The notes: generated by a model from the sequence alone, not told the origin. A stretch of DNA of 64,000 bases from Treponema vincentii (GCF_010365865.1 NZ_CP048020.1:930001-994000), one strand, 5' to 3'; positions 34,485-43,917 are shown, counted from the first letter of the stretch. Numbers and translations are program-made.

Positions 34485-36272
34485 ATGAAGAACAAGATTA
34501 TTTGTTTGCTTTTTTCTCTCAGTGTTACGGTAGCGTTTGCAGATATTAGAAATGCCGTCTGCATTGTAAGACCGAACTACAGCGAAAAAACCATTGCTTT
34601 TATGGAAGATACGTCCGATCAACTGAAAACTGCTGGGTATTCGGATTTGGCTGATCTTTTTAAAGATGCAAAAGAAGGTGTTTTCGGGTCAGGCTTTTTT
34701 ATTAAAGGTCAAAATAAAAAAGACTATGTGCTGACTAACTACCATGTTGCCGCTTATGCGACATCTCTTACGTTGGAAATTGAAAACACTAACGGTGAAA
34801 CGACAAAAATCGAAAACTGTAAAGTTATTGCCGTTGATGAAGAATTGGATCTTGCCATTGCTGAAGTTCCAAGCGGTAAAGTTGATTCGTATTTGACGTT
34901 TGCATCAAAAACTCCCGTCGACGGAATTGATGTGTGGTCTGCCGGTTATCCGGGGTTGGCGGGAAAACCGATGTGGCAGCTCGGGAAAGGAACCGTGACA
35001 AATGCTCGCGCGCGGCTGCCCGATGATATCGATCCGAAAATATCTACCTTTATTCAGCATTCTGCCCCTATCGACTCCGGAAATTCCGGCAGTCCTCTTC
35101 TTGTAAAAGCGGCAAATGCTCCTTCGGGATATGAAATTATCGGTATTAACTCTGCAAAGGCTATTTTCAGACAGGCAACTAATTTTGCAATCCCTGCTTC
35201 CACAATAACTAACTTTATGGATGAAAGAGCTTTCGCCGGGAATAAAAAAATCGAACGCAATTTAACTGCCTCTTTGAATGTGTTTGCCGAAAGCTGTAAA
35301 CATTTTAAAATCGATAAAGAGAGTGATAAAAATAAAGAGATTGTAAAGCGAATCCGGAAATTAGCCATTTATATTTCCGAAGATTATGCAATCCGAAACG
35401 GGCTTGATGTATACATGAAAGCGCTGCGAAAAGCGCCTAAACTTTTTAGGAATGAAATATTAGCCGCATCGATTTTTGGAAATCCGATAAACGGAATCAG
35501 AACAGCTCTTGCTTATGATATCTATACTACCATTGATCCGGAAGAAAATACCTATTTACCCGATACGGGGACGGATATCAACAGCTTGAAAAAGACGGAC
35601 AACGGTTATGAATTTGTGTTGTATGATGAAGTTCAGAAGTCGAAATTCTTTACCGTTTGGAAAAAATCCTATAATTCATGGCAGATGGACGGTGCCAGTC
35701 TGAATGAATCTCCTCAAAGCGGCACGGCTTCGAAAGACCAAAATAAAAAGAGTGCAAAGAAAGATAAGAAAGCTGCAGGAAAATCTTCGATTTTTATCGA
35801 AGAAATCCCTACAACAATGAGAATACCTTTATCGTATATCGGTTTTAATAGAGATACCGGTTGGAAATCTGCTTTTTCTTTCGGTTTCTTTTACAGCTTT
35901 AAATATGTGGAAGTCGGCATATCGGCTATTATCGATAAACCTCGCGATGCTAATGCTCGTGGTGATAAGTCTTCATTCGGTTTCTCGGGAAAAGGTTCCT
36001 TCAACTTTGCATTTGGGCTCAGCCCTGAGCTGAAGGGGCAGATACCGATCAACATCAATAATGTCCTATACATTGCACCGCAAGCATTTGTCGGAGTAGG
36101 TCTGTTTATCCCTCCGGTCGATACTTTTGTACACTATGGTGCCGGAGTGGAATTTGTACCGGTTAATTTTACAACGTTATCTTTCGGTGCTGATTTTATT
36201 GCACGAACGTATTTAAAGGGAACGAAAACGACAAATCTCGGAGTTCGTATAAACGCATCAATACGATTTTAA
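34485..36272 (+). CDS. Exported trypsin-like serine protease with C-terminal beta-barrel-like domain
   Basis: The 595-residue protein starts with a signal peptide ending near VAFADI. A chymotrypsin-like protease domain (about 65-245) has the triad His87 (TNYHVA), Asp122 (ELDLAIAEV) and Ser201 (DSGNSGSPLL), the DegP/S1C pattern. No PDZ domain is seen; instead a helical middle is followed by a basic Lys-rich linker (~420-440). A ~160-residue strand-rich C-terminus then ends with aromatic-alternating strands and terminal Phe (RINASIRF), as in outer-membrane barrels. I chose ATG 34485 because AAGGAAG precedes it; an upstream ATG at 34452 adds eleven residues. Two envelope proteins follow closely. 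Confidence 0.78.
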   Translation: MKNKIICLLFSLSVTVAFADIRNAVCIVRPNYSEKTIAFMEDTSDQLKTAGYSDLADLFKDAKEGVFGSGFFIKGQNKKDYVLTNYHVAAYATSLTLEIENTNGETTKIENCKVIAVDEELDLAIAEVPSGKVDSYLTFASKTPVDGIDVWSAGYPGLAGKPMWQLGKGTVTNARARLPDDIDPKISTFIQHSAPIDSGNSGSPLLVKAANAPSGYEIIGINSAKAIFRQATNFAIPASTITNFMDERAFAGNKKIERNLTASLNVFAESCKHFKIDKESDKNKEIVKRIRKLAIYISEDYAIRNGLDVYMKALRKAPKLFRNEILAASIFGNPINGIRTALAYDIYTTIDPEENTYLPDTGTDINSLKKTDNGYEFVLYDEVQKSKFFTVWKKSYNSWQMDGASLNESPQSGTASKDQNKKSAKKDKKAAGKSSIFIEEIPTTMRIPLSYIGFNRDTGWKSAFSFGFFYSFKYVEVGISAIIDKPRDANARGDKSSFGFSGKGSFNFAFGLSPELKGQIPININNVLYIAPQAFVGVGLFIPPVDTFVHYGAGVEFVPVNFTTLSFGADFIARTYLKGTKTTNLGVRINASIRF

Positions 36273-36297
36273 TTATATTGGAAGGAGATAACAGAAC

Positions 36298-36927
36298 ATG
36301 AAAACAGAAATCATTAAGAAGGGCGCGGTGCTTATCTGTTTGTTAAGCGTAATGTCAGCGTTTACTTCGTGTATCTTATTCAGCAACCTGAAAATGGCGG
36401 CCGAGGAGGGTAAAGCGAGTGTAAACGGTAAACAGGTTACAGCAGAATCGCTGGGAGATCCGAAAACAGACTGTCTGGCTTATGGGTACGTGAACGTAAA
36501 GGGTGTGCACATGTATGTGCAAATGGATTCTTCTCAGGAGGCGCTTTATGTAACGCCTTTATTGATGGGAAGCGGTTCTTTTTGCTTTCCCCCTCTTGCA
36601 AAGAATCTCAGTTTTCAACTTGTGCGGCTTCGCTATGATAACTGGTTTACAAACTCCATTACGTACTACACTCCCGGTTTAGGAAAACAAGGTGCTATTG
36701 CATTTACTACGCAAAAAGCGGGTTTGCAGTTTATAGGTGCTTATGATTTTATCGTTAAAGGGACGGCATTTAAAGGCTATTCGGCAACATTGTCTCCTTA
36801 TCCCCGCAGCGAACAATCTGAATATGAACTGAAAACGTTAAGTAAGATGAAAGCACAATTTAAAAACACGGAATGGGAAACACTGATCGATAAAAGAATA
36901 GAGGAGATTCAAAATGAGAAAAAATAA
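36298..36927 (+). CDS. Hypothetical lipoprotein
   Basis: The 209-residue protein has a signal peptide with lipobox AFTSC (Cys near residue 24) and is probably an anchored lipoprotein. The mature domain looks beta-rich (YGYVNVKGVHMYVQMD, YVTPLLMGSGSFCFPPLA), with a charged helical C-terminus (LIDKRIEEIQNEKK). I recognise no family. A ribosome-binding site AAGGAGAT (36281-36288) precedes it, 25 bases after the protease stop, and its 3' end overlaps the next gene by 14 bases. Together the three form a cell-envelope operon. Confidence 0.72.
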   Translation: MKTEIIKKGAVLICLLSVMSAFTSCILFSNLKMAAEEGKASVNGKQVTAESLGDPKTDCLAYGYVNVKGVHMYVQMDSSQEALYVTPLLMGSGSFCFPPLAKNLSFQLVRLRYDNWFTNSITYYTPGLGKQGAIAFTTQKAGLQFIGAYDFIVKGTAFKGYSATLSPYPRSEQSEYELKTLSKMKAQFKNTEWETLIDKRIEEIQNEKK

Positions 36928-37534
36928 ATACGCTATTATCTCGTTTGTTATTGCCATTACCCTTTTTATTACCGGTATAGAACTCTTTGCCGCCGATAAA
37001 AAAACTCCGAAGGCTCCTACAAGGAATGAAGTCGTTATCGTATTTTCTTTAAAGATTCAACCGTTGCCTGATGTGGAATTTTTTGCAAACTATTCACATA
37101 TGCGTTTTTCAAAACTGGACATAGGTCATTATTACAGCACAACGGATAAAATAGCCATCAGTGCTTCTAATGTCAGAATACCTTTGGCGGGAATGCCGGA
37201 AGAAGATGCACGGGATATCGATTTCGCTATGATAACCCTTCCTTTTGCTTATGGGAAACGATATATTAATCTTCATAGTCTGCGGTATCATTTTGCCGGT
37301 TCAGAAGTAATATTTGTGAATCTTCCGTTACAGGCAAAAATCGAAGTACCGTCCGATGTACAGTACGTATATATCGGTGATTTTACCTGCAAGTGCAGTA
37401 AGCCGTTTTATGATATAACCGATGTAAAACGAACTGATAATTTTGATGCCGCTGCAAGGGCTGTCAAGGAAGTATACGGTAAAGATGCCGAACTTGAACG
37501 GGTGCCGTTGATTTCTTTGAATCAGGAAGATTAA
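36914..37534 (+). CDS. Hypothetical secreted protein
   Basis: The 206-residue protein has a classic signal peptide (residues 5-27, cleavage near LFAAD) without a lipobox. The mature part shares a fold pattern with the preceding lipoprotein (short beta segments such as YINLHSLRYHF and VQYVYIGDFTCKCS). It may be a distant relative that lost its lipid anchor, but this is only an impression. It overlaps the lipoprotein gene by 14 bases and is followed 11 bases later by the fumarase gene. The function is unknown. Confidence 0.7.
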   Translation: MRKNKYAIISFVIAITLFITGIELFAADKKTPKAPTRNEVVIVFSLKIQPLPDVEFFANYSHMRFSKLDIGHYYSTTDKIAISASNVRIPLAGMPEEDARDIDFAMITLPFAYGKRYINLHSLRYHFAGSEVIFVNLPLQAKIEVPSDVQYVYIGDFTCKCSKPFYDITDVKRTDNFDAAARAVKEVYGKDAELERVPLISLNQED

Positions 37535-37545
37535 CAAGGTTTTGT

Positions 37546-39204
37546 ATGGAATTTGAAAAGATTATTCCCGCCTCAGATCTTGCAGTGGCGCAGTGCGGAA
37601 ATGAATTACCGGTTAACGGCAGCGTACTCGCTGTCTTTGCAGAGCAAGCGTTTAAACGATTGTCCTTTACTTTTCCTCAAGAGCATTTGGAAAGTTTGCT
37701 GAATGTTGCGTGTGATCCCGCATCTTCGGAGAATGACCGGCTCGTTGCAGTAAAATTGCTGGAAAATGCCGTCATTGCGGCGAAAGGTACGCTGCCGCTC
37801 TGTCAGGACACAGGCGTTGCACAAGTTTTTGCATGGAAGGATTCCTCTGTGTATTCGATCTTAAATGCTGTGAATCGAACAATGCCTTTCACTTCCGATA
37901 CGGAAGCGCTTACTGCCGGTGTCGGGAAGGCGTATAAAGAGAATAATCTGCGGTTTTCTATCAACATTCCTTCTTCGCTTTTTGATGAAAAAAACTCGGC
38001 TACCAATTTACCGGCTCAAGTCGATGTATTCAGTACAAACGAAAGCGGCGAGCCTTCGTACCGTTTCTTGTTTTGCGCGAAAGGCGGTGGTTCCTCCAAT
38101 AAAACGGATTTTACCTGCGCAACAAAGGCGCTGTTAAACCCGCAATCCTTTGAACGCTTTTTGCAAACGAAAATCGCCGCTCTTGGAACGGCTGCCTGTC
38201 CCCCGTACACGATTGCCGTTGTTATCGGCGGCTTAAGCCCCGAACAAAACTTACAGACGCTTAAGCTGGCAACGACCGGCTATTGGGATGCGGTAGAGGC
38301 GTTAAACGAAGCCGGCGGCGCTATTCGCTGGACAGATACGGTCGGCGGAGTGCGCCCCCTGCGGTGTAAGGATTGGGAAGAGCGGGTATTACAGATCGCA
38401 TCGGAAACGGGATTGGGCGCTCAGTTCGGCGGTTCTCATCTTGCGGCGCATGCCCGTGTGTTCCGATTGCCGCGGCACGGAGCAAGCTGCTTTGCCTCCA
38501 TAGGTGTGTCGTGCAATGCGCACCGGAACCTCGTCGGTTATATCAGCCGCGAAGGTGCCTTTTTGCAAAAAAACGTTTCCGATCCTCAGCCGTTCTTTGA
38601 AAAAGCGACGGCATATACAGCCGGTGCCGATGCGCATCATGGGGAGCCGGTTAAGGTTGACCTCAGCTCCATCGAGGCCGCACGCGCCAAGCTTTCCGAC
38701 TATCCGGTAGGACAGGCGTTCCTCTTTCCGGGAGAGATTTTAGTTGCGCGTGATGCGGCGCATGCCCGCTGGAAGGCATTGCTGGAAAGCGGTAAGCCGC
38801 TGCCCGATTACACGCTGCACTATCCGATTCTGTATGCAGGGCCGGCGGAAACACCGAAAGGCGCTGTTATCGGCAGCTTCGGGTCGACAACCGCGAACCG
38901 TATGGATCCCTATGCAGACGATTTGATGAGCAGGGGTACTGCGTTGATTACCATTGCCAAGGGGAACCGATCTGAACTGTGGCGCACTGCGTGTAAAAAA
39001 TATGGCGCCTTTTATCTCGGTACTATCGGCGGCGCTGCGGCGTTGATTGCGGAAAAGCATATTACCGCGCGTAAAGTCCTCGACTATCCCGATTTGGGAA
39101 TGGAAGCCGTACAGCTGATTTCGGTTAAGGATTTGCCGGTATTCTTGATTACGGATGATAAAGGGAACGATTTTTACGCTTCCTTACAAAAGAGCCTTCG
39201 GTAG
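37546..39204 (+). CDS. Class I (iron-sulfur) fumarate hydratase
   Basis: This 552-residue oxygen-sensitive enzyme interconverts fumarate and malate with a [4Fe-4S] cluster. The N-terminal (alpha) part has cluster cysteines in TLPLCQDTGVAQVF and a later SIGVSCNAHRNL. FLFCAKGGGSSNKTDF and VVIGGLSPEQNLQTLKLATTG are family marks. The C-terminal (beta) part has GPAETPKGAVIGSFGSTTANRMDPY and KKYGAFYLGTIGGAAALIAE. It is the single-chain FumA/FumB arrangement. It follows the envelope operon by 11 bases but is metabolically unrelated. Confidence 0.92.
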   Translation: MEFEKIIPASDLAVAQCGNELPVNGSVLAVFAEQAFKRLSFTFPQEHLESLLNVACDPASSENDRLVAVKLLENAVIAAKGTLPLCQDTGVAQVFAWKDSSVYSILNAVNRTMPFTSDTEALTAGVGKAYKENNLRFSINIPSSLFDEKNSATNLPAQVDVFSTNESGEPSYRFLFCAKGGGSSNKTDFTCATKALLNPQSFERFLQTKIAALGTAACPPYTIAVVIGGLSPEQNLQTLKLATTGYWDAVEALNEAGGAIRWTDTVGGVRPLRCKDWEERVLQIASETGLGAQFGGSHLAAHARVFRLPRHGASCFASIGVSCNAHRNLVGYISREGAFLQKNVSDPQPFFEKATAYTAGADAHHGEPVKVDLSSIEAARAKLSDYPVGQAFLFPGEILVARDAAHARWKALLESGKPLPDYTLHYPILYAGPAETPKGAVIGSFGSTTANRMDPYADDLMSRGTALITIAKGNRSELWRTACKKYGAFYLGTIGGAAALIAEKHITARKVLDYPDLGMEAVQLISVKDLPVFLITDDKGNDFYASLQKSLR

Positions 39205-39298
39205 GAAATGCGCATCCGGCGAGAAAAGAGATCGTTTCCCTAAACGGTCTAATACGCATGTGTTGTTTAGTAACCATGGTTCTTTTTACGAAAATTTC

Positions 39299-39327
39299 TT
39301 GACCGTACAAATAAAAACTTCTATTAT
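39299..39327 (+). promoter_or_regulatory. Promoter for the MCP gene
   Basis: TTGACC (39299-39304) and TATTAT (39322-39327) are separated by 17 bases and lie 46 bases before the MCP start, where GGGAGGTG gives the ribosome-binding site. A small inverted repeat, TACCG/CGGTA, follows the -10 box. No sigma28-type box was seen. Confidence 0.5.
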
Positions 39328-39373
39328 GGCGGCGGCTATACCGTAACGCGGTACAGTGTGGGAGGTGTTACCG

Positions 39374-41221
39374 ATGACTACTGTAGTTTCAAAACCGCCA
39401 AAGTCTATTTTTATCCTGAACCTTTTAATATACAGCGGTGTTTTTATTTTTATTTTTTTATATGCATTGTATACAAAGATAGTCCCCAAAGAGGCACTCT
39501 TTAAAATTTTTATGGCACCATCTACATTGTTGACCGCCTGTATTACAATTGTCTTTCCTATTGTTCTCTATAAAAAAACTATGAATATCGTTCTTAACTG
39601 GCAAACGGAAGAAGATGGCGTAAATAAGGCGAATAGAGCGCTGAATATATATTCAAAGCTCAGTATCGTGGTTCCGATTGTATTATCGACTGTAACTCCG
39701 GTTGTATCACTATTATGGGTAGGTATGAATTCTACCGCACAGTTTACTGCAGCAATTTTTGCATCGGCTGGATGCTTGTTTTTTATCGCACTCTTTTTTT
39801 ATGTGATTTGGATTCAGGCGCTTGAACAATATGTAAAATTTTTACCGCTTGAAAGAGAACATATTGCTATGTCTTATACAATGCGCGGTATGCTTGTCGG
39901 TTTTTTCCTTTTTATGGGTATCATTTTTCTCTGTGTATCTCCGTTTTTAGCAAGCCTCTATAACGGTATGACGATCGTCGGTACGATAACGCATTCAATT
40001 ATTCCGATATCGTTGGTGGTGTTGGTGGGTGCCCTTTTTGTCACTTATACGCTTTACAAAGGTATTAATAACGAGATCGAAACTATTGTGTTGTTTACCG
40101 ATAAGTTAGCGGTTGGAGATTTTACTCCGAGTCACTTAGAATTACGGCGCCGTGATATTTTCGGGCTTTTGGGGACAAGATTGAACGTATTCCATAAAAA
40201 CACAGTCGCCTTACTTGCCGGCGTAAAAAACAATACCCAAGCAATGAAAGATGCTATCGGAGTGCTTTCCGTGAACACGGCGCGAACAGCGGATTCGGCT
40301 CATCAAATAAATACCAATGCCGAAGGAGTGAAACAACAGACTATCGCACAGGCTACAAGTGTTATGGAAACATCCGCTGCAGTCGAAGAGATAATCAACA
40401 CGATCAAACAACTGAATGCGAGTATTGAAGTACAAGTGGAAAGTGTCGCTCAGTCTTCATCATCGATAGAAGAAATGGCAGCGAATATCGCTTCTATTAC
40501 GCAAACGCTGGAAAAAACCGATGAGGCAATCAAACGGCTTGCCGATGCGACTGCCGACGGGAAAACAACAATAGTGAATTCCAATGCCGTAACAAAAAAG
40601 ATAGCTGAGGAATCAGGCGGATTGATAGAGGCAAGCAATGTTATCCAAAATATTGCAAGTCAAACAAATCTCCTTGCAATGAACGCTGCAATCGAAGCTG
40701 CTCACGCAGGAGAAGCCGGCAAGGGATTCGCAGTTGTTGCAGACGAAATACGGAAGTTGGCGGAAGAATCTTCCGTACAAGGCAAAACTATCACGATGAC
40801 ATTGAAAATGCTCGGCTCCGAAATCGCGAGTTTATCTACGTCATCAAAAACCGTCGAAGAAAAATTTGCCAGTATTTTCGAACTTTCCGAACATGTAAAA
40901 GCAATGAGCACCAATCTTATGAAAGCAATGGGTGAACAAGAAAACGGCAATCGTGAAATCTTGGGAGCAATCTCAAATATAAAAACAGTAACATCAGATG
41001 TCAAAAACGGATCGGAACAAATGCTCAAAGACGGAACTCACGTTAGCGGCGAGATACGGAAGCTTGACGGCCTGACAAAAATCATCACCGATAATATGAA
41101 CGCAATGGCGCACGAAGCTGTTCAGATAAATAATGCCGTACAGGAGGTAAATGCTATTACGCAGCAGAATAAAGACGCAATCGAAAACTTGTCTGCAGAA
41201 GTCGGTAAGTTTAAAGTATAG
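39374..41221 (+). CDS. Methyl-accepting chemotaxis protein with six-helix membrane domain
   Basis: The 615-residue chemoreceptor has about six N-terminal membrane helices (residues 15 to 230), with no large periplasmic ligand domain. A HAMP-like stretch (about 232-285, ending [13 protein letters not shown]) leads to a long coiled-coil signalling domain. The hairpin tip that contacts CheA/CheW is nearly canonical: [38 protein letters not shown]. The multi-helix sensor suggests detection of something in or across the membrane. The start is ATG 39374, fixed by GGGAGGTG. Confidence 0.9.
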   Translation: MTTVVSKPPKSIFILNLLIYSGVFIFIFLYALYTKIVPKEALFKIFMAPSTLLTACITIVFPIVLYKKTMNIVLNWQTEEDGVNKANRALNIYSKLSIVVPIVLSTVTPVVSLLWVGMNSTAQFTAAIFASAGCLFFIALFFYVIWIQALEQYVKFLPLEREHIAMSYTMRGMLVGFFLFMGIIFLCVSPFLASLYNGMTIVGTITHSIIPISLVVLVGALFVTYTLYKGINNEIETIVLFTDKLAVGDFTPSHLELRRRDIFGLLGTRLNVFHKNTVALLAGVKNNTQAMKDAIGVLSVNTARTADSAHQINTNAEGVKQQTIAQATSVMETSAAVEEIINTIKQLNASIEVQVESVAQSSSSIEEMAANIASITQTLEKTDEAIKRLADATADGKTTIVNSNAVTKKIAEESGGLIEASNVIQNIASQTNLLAMNAAIEAAHAGEAGKGFAVVADEIRKLAEESSVQGKTITMTLKMLGSEIASLSTSSKTVEEKFASIFELSEHVKAMSTNLMKAMGEQENGNREILGAISNIKTVTSDVKNGSEQMLKDGTHVSGEIRKLDGLTKIITDNMNAMAHEAVQINNAVQEVNAITQQNKDAIENLSAEVGKFKV

Positions 41222-41223
41222 TT

Positions 41224-41310
41224 CGGTGTTCGCACCGGAATTATTCGTGTAGAGAGTTTAGTCCCTTTTCACTAAATTTACCTTGAAGGAATCGGTTCCC
41301 TCTACACGAA
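41224..41310. repeat. Multi-arm hairpin element after the MCP gene
   Basis: A first hairpin CGGTG-TTCG-CACCG (41224-41237) carries a stable UUCG loop. A perfect 11-bp stem, TTCGTGTAGAG (41244-41254) with CTCTACACGAA (41300-41310), then encloses TTTAGT/ACTAAA and GGAA-TCGG-TTCC hairpins. It lies between the MCP and the convergent hpf gene, so it could end both transcripts, but its branched form resembles the other intergenic elements here. Confidence 0.5.
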
Positions 41311-41333
41311 TTAACCGATTTTTTTGATCTATT

Positions 41334-41621
41334 TTATTTTTTAGCTTGTATCTTATCTTTTTCCTTTCGTACTTTTTGATCCAAAACATCCATCAATTTA
41401 TTGACCCCTGCTTTAAAGTCATAATCTTCGGTGGAAACGTGTGCGGTTCCGCCCTTAAAATTGACGGTGCATTCGTAAGTAAATTTTTTGTCGAATTTTA
41501 TCGTGCAGAGGACATCGACAATTAAATCTTCCGCATACTTAATCCGTTCAAATTTCTTGTGTACGAAGGTTTTTTGATCTTCGTCCAGCGTAAATTTTAC
41601 CGCCTGTAAATTGATGTTCAT
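41334..41621 (-). CDS. hpf: Short ribosome hibernation-promoting factor (HPF/RaiA family)
   Basis: The 95-residue protein matches short HPF/RaiA: MNINLQAVKFTLDEDQKTFVHKKFERI, the basic strand TYECTVNFKGGTAHVST, and the helix DFKAGVNKLMDVLDQKVRKEKDK. These proteins bind the 30S decoding centre in stationary phase and stabilise idle ribosomes. There is no C-terminal dimerisation domain, so it is the short form. AGGAGGTCT lies just upstream of the start on the coding strand. It converges with the MCP gene. Confidence 0.87.
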   Translation of the reverse strand: MNINLQAVKFTLDEDQKTFVHKKFERIKYAEDLIVDVLCTIKFDKKFTYECTVNFKGGTAHVSTEDYDFKAGVNKLMDVLDQKVRKEKDKIQAKK

Positions 41622-41844
41622 ACGAGACCTCCTATACGGTATCAGGTGTGTGAAGGCGCCGCAAAAGTAGCTGCCTTTTGAGCCTCCTTCTTTCAGGTCA
41701 TTCTAAAAAGGTTGATCACGTTTTTAGAAGCCCTCTCTATTAAGTATACGTAATAAAATGCAAAAAGTCGAGGAAAAATCCGCACATATTCGCATCAAAA
41801 TCGCATGATGCAGCAAATGTGCCGTATATTTGCAATGCGATCCC

Positions 41845-43185
41845 CGTATTTACTCACGTAAAAATCTAACCGAAAGGATTGCGGTTACTCATGTAAAAAT
41901 CTAACCGTAGCTATCTATGACCAAGACTGAGCCATAGAGATAAGTTTACTCTGCAAGCATTGCGTTGTTTCAAGCAGTTGTTGTAAATCCAAGTTGTTCT
42001 TCCTGCGGCACAGCTCAGCTTTTACCGCCTCGCTTACATCAGAGCTTTCCATCAGCCTGCAATACGGAGTCTTTGCCGTATCATATTTCTTTGTGACCTT
42101 TGCGTCTATCCGTTTTTTTGAAATAATTTTCATCGAAGGAAAAAAGAAATTGACCAGTGTATTATACTGCTGATAAAGGTCAGCCATAACCGCTCGCGCA
42201 GCTTCTCCCTCAAAGCGATAGTAACCGACAATGTGCCTTACGACACTATCATTTTCTGTTCAACAAAACAATTATCATTCTTTTATACGATCGGCTCCGA
42301 GTGAAGATAATCTCATTACTTTTACACCATTGCAACAGCTGTGTATTTTTGAACTCACTTCCGTTGTCGCTATCAATACCTTTCATCTGAAACGGGAGCT
42401 TTTCTTTCACATCTTCTATTGCTTCTTTACCCAACGATGAGCTTTGTTTAAAAGGGCTCGGTTTTCCGTCCAGCCTGAATGGACATCGGTAAGGGTAAGC
42501 GTGCAAATATACTGTCCTTGGGTACTTATGCCGCAGTTGGCAACGGTGTCAACCTCAAAAACTTACGTTCATCCCAATCGAAAAAGGTACGGATGGGGAT
42601 GAGCTTGTTAAGATTCTTTGCAGGTCGTGTTGTTGAAATACCGCGGATGGAATGTTTTGGAATTTCCGGTTTGAGAATCCTGCCGACTGTCGCGCTTGAT
42701 ATGCGGGTGAGTTTTGTTTTCAGTTTTTCATCATAGCTGAACTTTTGAGCAAAGTAATCGATATTATCCCGAATGAACGGCACAAGACGTTTTGCACACA
42801 GATACATCGAAAAAATCCACAGCCGGATGACTTCTTGTTGTACGTCTTGCCCGTAGTATTTTTCATACTTCCGCTTTTTACCTGTCTTTGTAATGACCTG
42901 TACGCTCTGTCTTGCGACATTGTTAAAGTGCGTGACTTTTACGTAGGCACTGTTTTTCAGAACGTGAATGGCATACTTTCGATTGTAACCGGTTGTTGCG
43001 ATGAACTCATCGATTATTTTCGTCTTGTTCTTTTTGCTTGCCGTACAGTAACGCTTCGCCGTCTCTTCGGTTAATTTCTTTTTCGTTTTCATGTCTAACC
43101 CCATTGCGCCCTTCCTTTGGGCTTCTATTTTGGGTTAGATTTTTACGTGATGCACCGCTTCTTTTTCGGTTAGATTTAACGTGAG
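41845..43185 (-). mobile_element. Decayed insertion sequence flanked by a 13-bp direct repeat
   Basis: The terminal sequences form inverted repeats: CTCACGTAAAAATCTAACCG near 41853 and the complement of CGGTTAGATTTAACGTGAG near 43167-43185. Shorter second copies lie inside each end (TGTAAAAATCTAACCG near 41891, GGTTAGATTTTTACGTGATG near 43133). The direct repeat GCAATGCGATCCC lies at 41832-41844 and 43186-43198 and is the likely target-site duplication, though 13 bp is long. It encodes one broken DDE/rve transposase on the minus strand. Confidence 0.72.
41915..43104 (-). pseudogene. DDE (rve-type) transposase, multiple frameshifts
   Basis: Three adjacent frames on the minus strand (43104-42526, 42506-42249, 42187-41915) join into one transposase of ~400 residues. 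The N-terminus has a helix-turn-helix (ATTGYNRKYAIHVLKNSAY). The catalytic core reads FFDWDERK...EVDTVANCG, GIDSDNGSEFKN and NDNCFVEQKNDSVVRHIVGYY, giving the D-D-E triad. The four breaks I could place are each explained by one missing base, mostly in short homopolymers. This is opposite to the extra-base pattern in the chromosomal genes. I place it with integrase-type transposases without naming the IS family. Confidence 0.72.
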
Positions 43186-43306
43186 GCAATGCGATCCCTT
43201 GCAATTTCCTCTTTTTGCCCCTATACTTATGGTTATGCTGAGCCGACGCATACTATTACCGCAGTATAAAAACTCTCTCTCCAAAGCGCAGCCGTTTCAT
43301 GTTACC

Positions 43307-43429
43307 CTTTTGAAAATAGGCGGCATAGATGCTAGGAGCGTACAAAAAACACCCGCAGGCGTACTTGTTGTACGTCGAGGACTGTTTTTTGTAAAGCGAC
43401 AACGCAGATATACTGCATATTTTCAAAAG
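43307..43429 (+). repeat. Complete CTTTTGAAAATA hairpin element (family II, copy F)
   Basis: Arms CTTTTGAAAATA (43307-43318) and TATTTTCAAAAG (43418-43429) pair perfectly. An inner stem GTACAAAAAACA with TGTTTTTTGTA and a terminal hairpin CGTAC-TTGTT-GTACG follow. The internal loop keeps CCGCAGG opposite CGAGGA, as in the copy at 32390-32512 (CCGCAGG opposite TGAGGA on its minus strand), while the stem sequences differ on both arms. It ends five bases before a promoter. Confidence 0.7.
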
Positions 43430-43433
43430 ATAC

Positions 43434-43461
43434 TTGACATAAAAATAGTCGGCGGTACAAT
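43434..43461 (+). promoter_or_regulatory. Sigma70-type promoter directly upstream of the octamer array
   Basis: TTGACA (43434-43439) and TACAAT (43456-43461) are 16 bases apart. Transcription would start inside the octanucleotide array that begins at 43463, so the array would form the 5' end of the RNA leading to the genes at 43918 and 44520. Confidence 0.6.
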
Positions 43462-43462
43462 C

Positions 43463-43612
43463 ACTCAGCAACTCAGCAACTCAGCAACTCAGCAACTCAG
43501 CAACTCAGCAACTCAGCAACTCAGCAACTCAGCAACTCAGCAACTCAGCAACTCAGCAACTCAGCAACTCAGCAACTCAGCAACTCAGCAACTCAGCAAC
43601 TCAGCAACTCAG
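43463..43612 (+). repeat. Octanucleotide tandem array (ACTCAGCA, about 18.75 copies)
   Basis: A perfect 8-bp unit repeats over 150 bases with no interruptions. Eight is not a multiple of three, so gain or loss of a unit would shift any frame read through it. Simple octamer arrays of this kind are slippage-prone. A reading frame from 43181 passes through it (period QQLSNSAT), but it has no ribosome-binding site or coding look and I do not call it. The 300 bases from 43613 to 43917 hold a perfect hairpin CACAACCG-GTAT-CGGTTGTG (43839-43858) and no convincing gene. Confidence 0.9.
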
Positions 43613-43917
43613 GCGTAAGGACTGCCTGTACCTTCACAGAACCGCAACATCTCTCGTGCCATATTTGGCAGTGTATGCTGCCGTACACCGGTATTACTGT
43701 TGTCTTTATTTACTTGTTAGCCGTCGGTGGCTTACATATCTTTTTTACTTTTCTTATACATTGCTTTCCTGTCATTACCGATGTTCTGGAGTACCCGAAA
43801 AACGGAATCGTTTGCGGACGTACCCTTGGGATAGACCGCACAACCGGTATCGGTTGTGGAACACATTTTTTAACTCTTTTTTAGCATACAGCCGGAAAGA
43901 GGAGGAGGTATATCTAT

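Noticed and set aside
43181-43618. A 145-codon open frame running through the octamer array with a QQLSNSAT repeat
   Set aside because: It has no ribosome-binding site, begins in IS and hairpin-element sequence, and its length exists only because the octamer contains no stop; the promoter at 43434 lies inside it.
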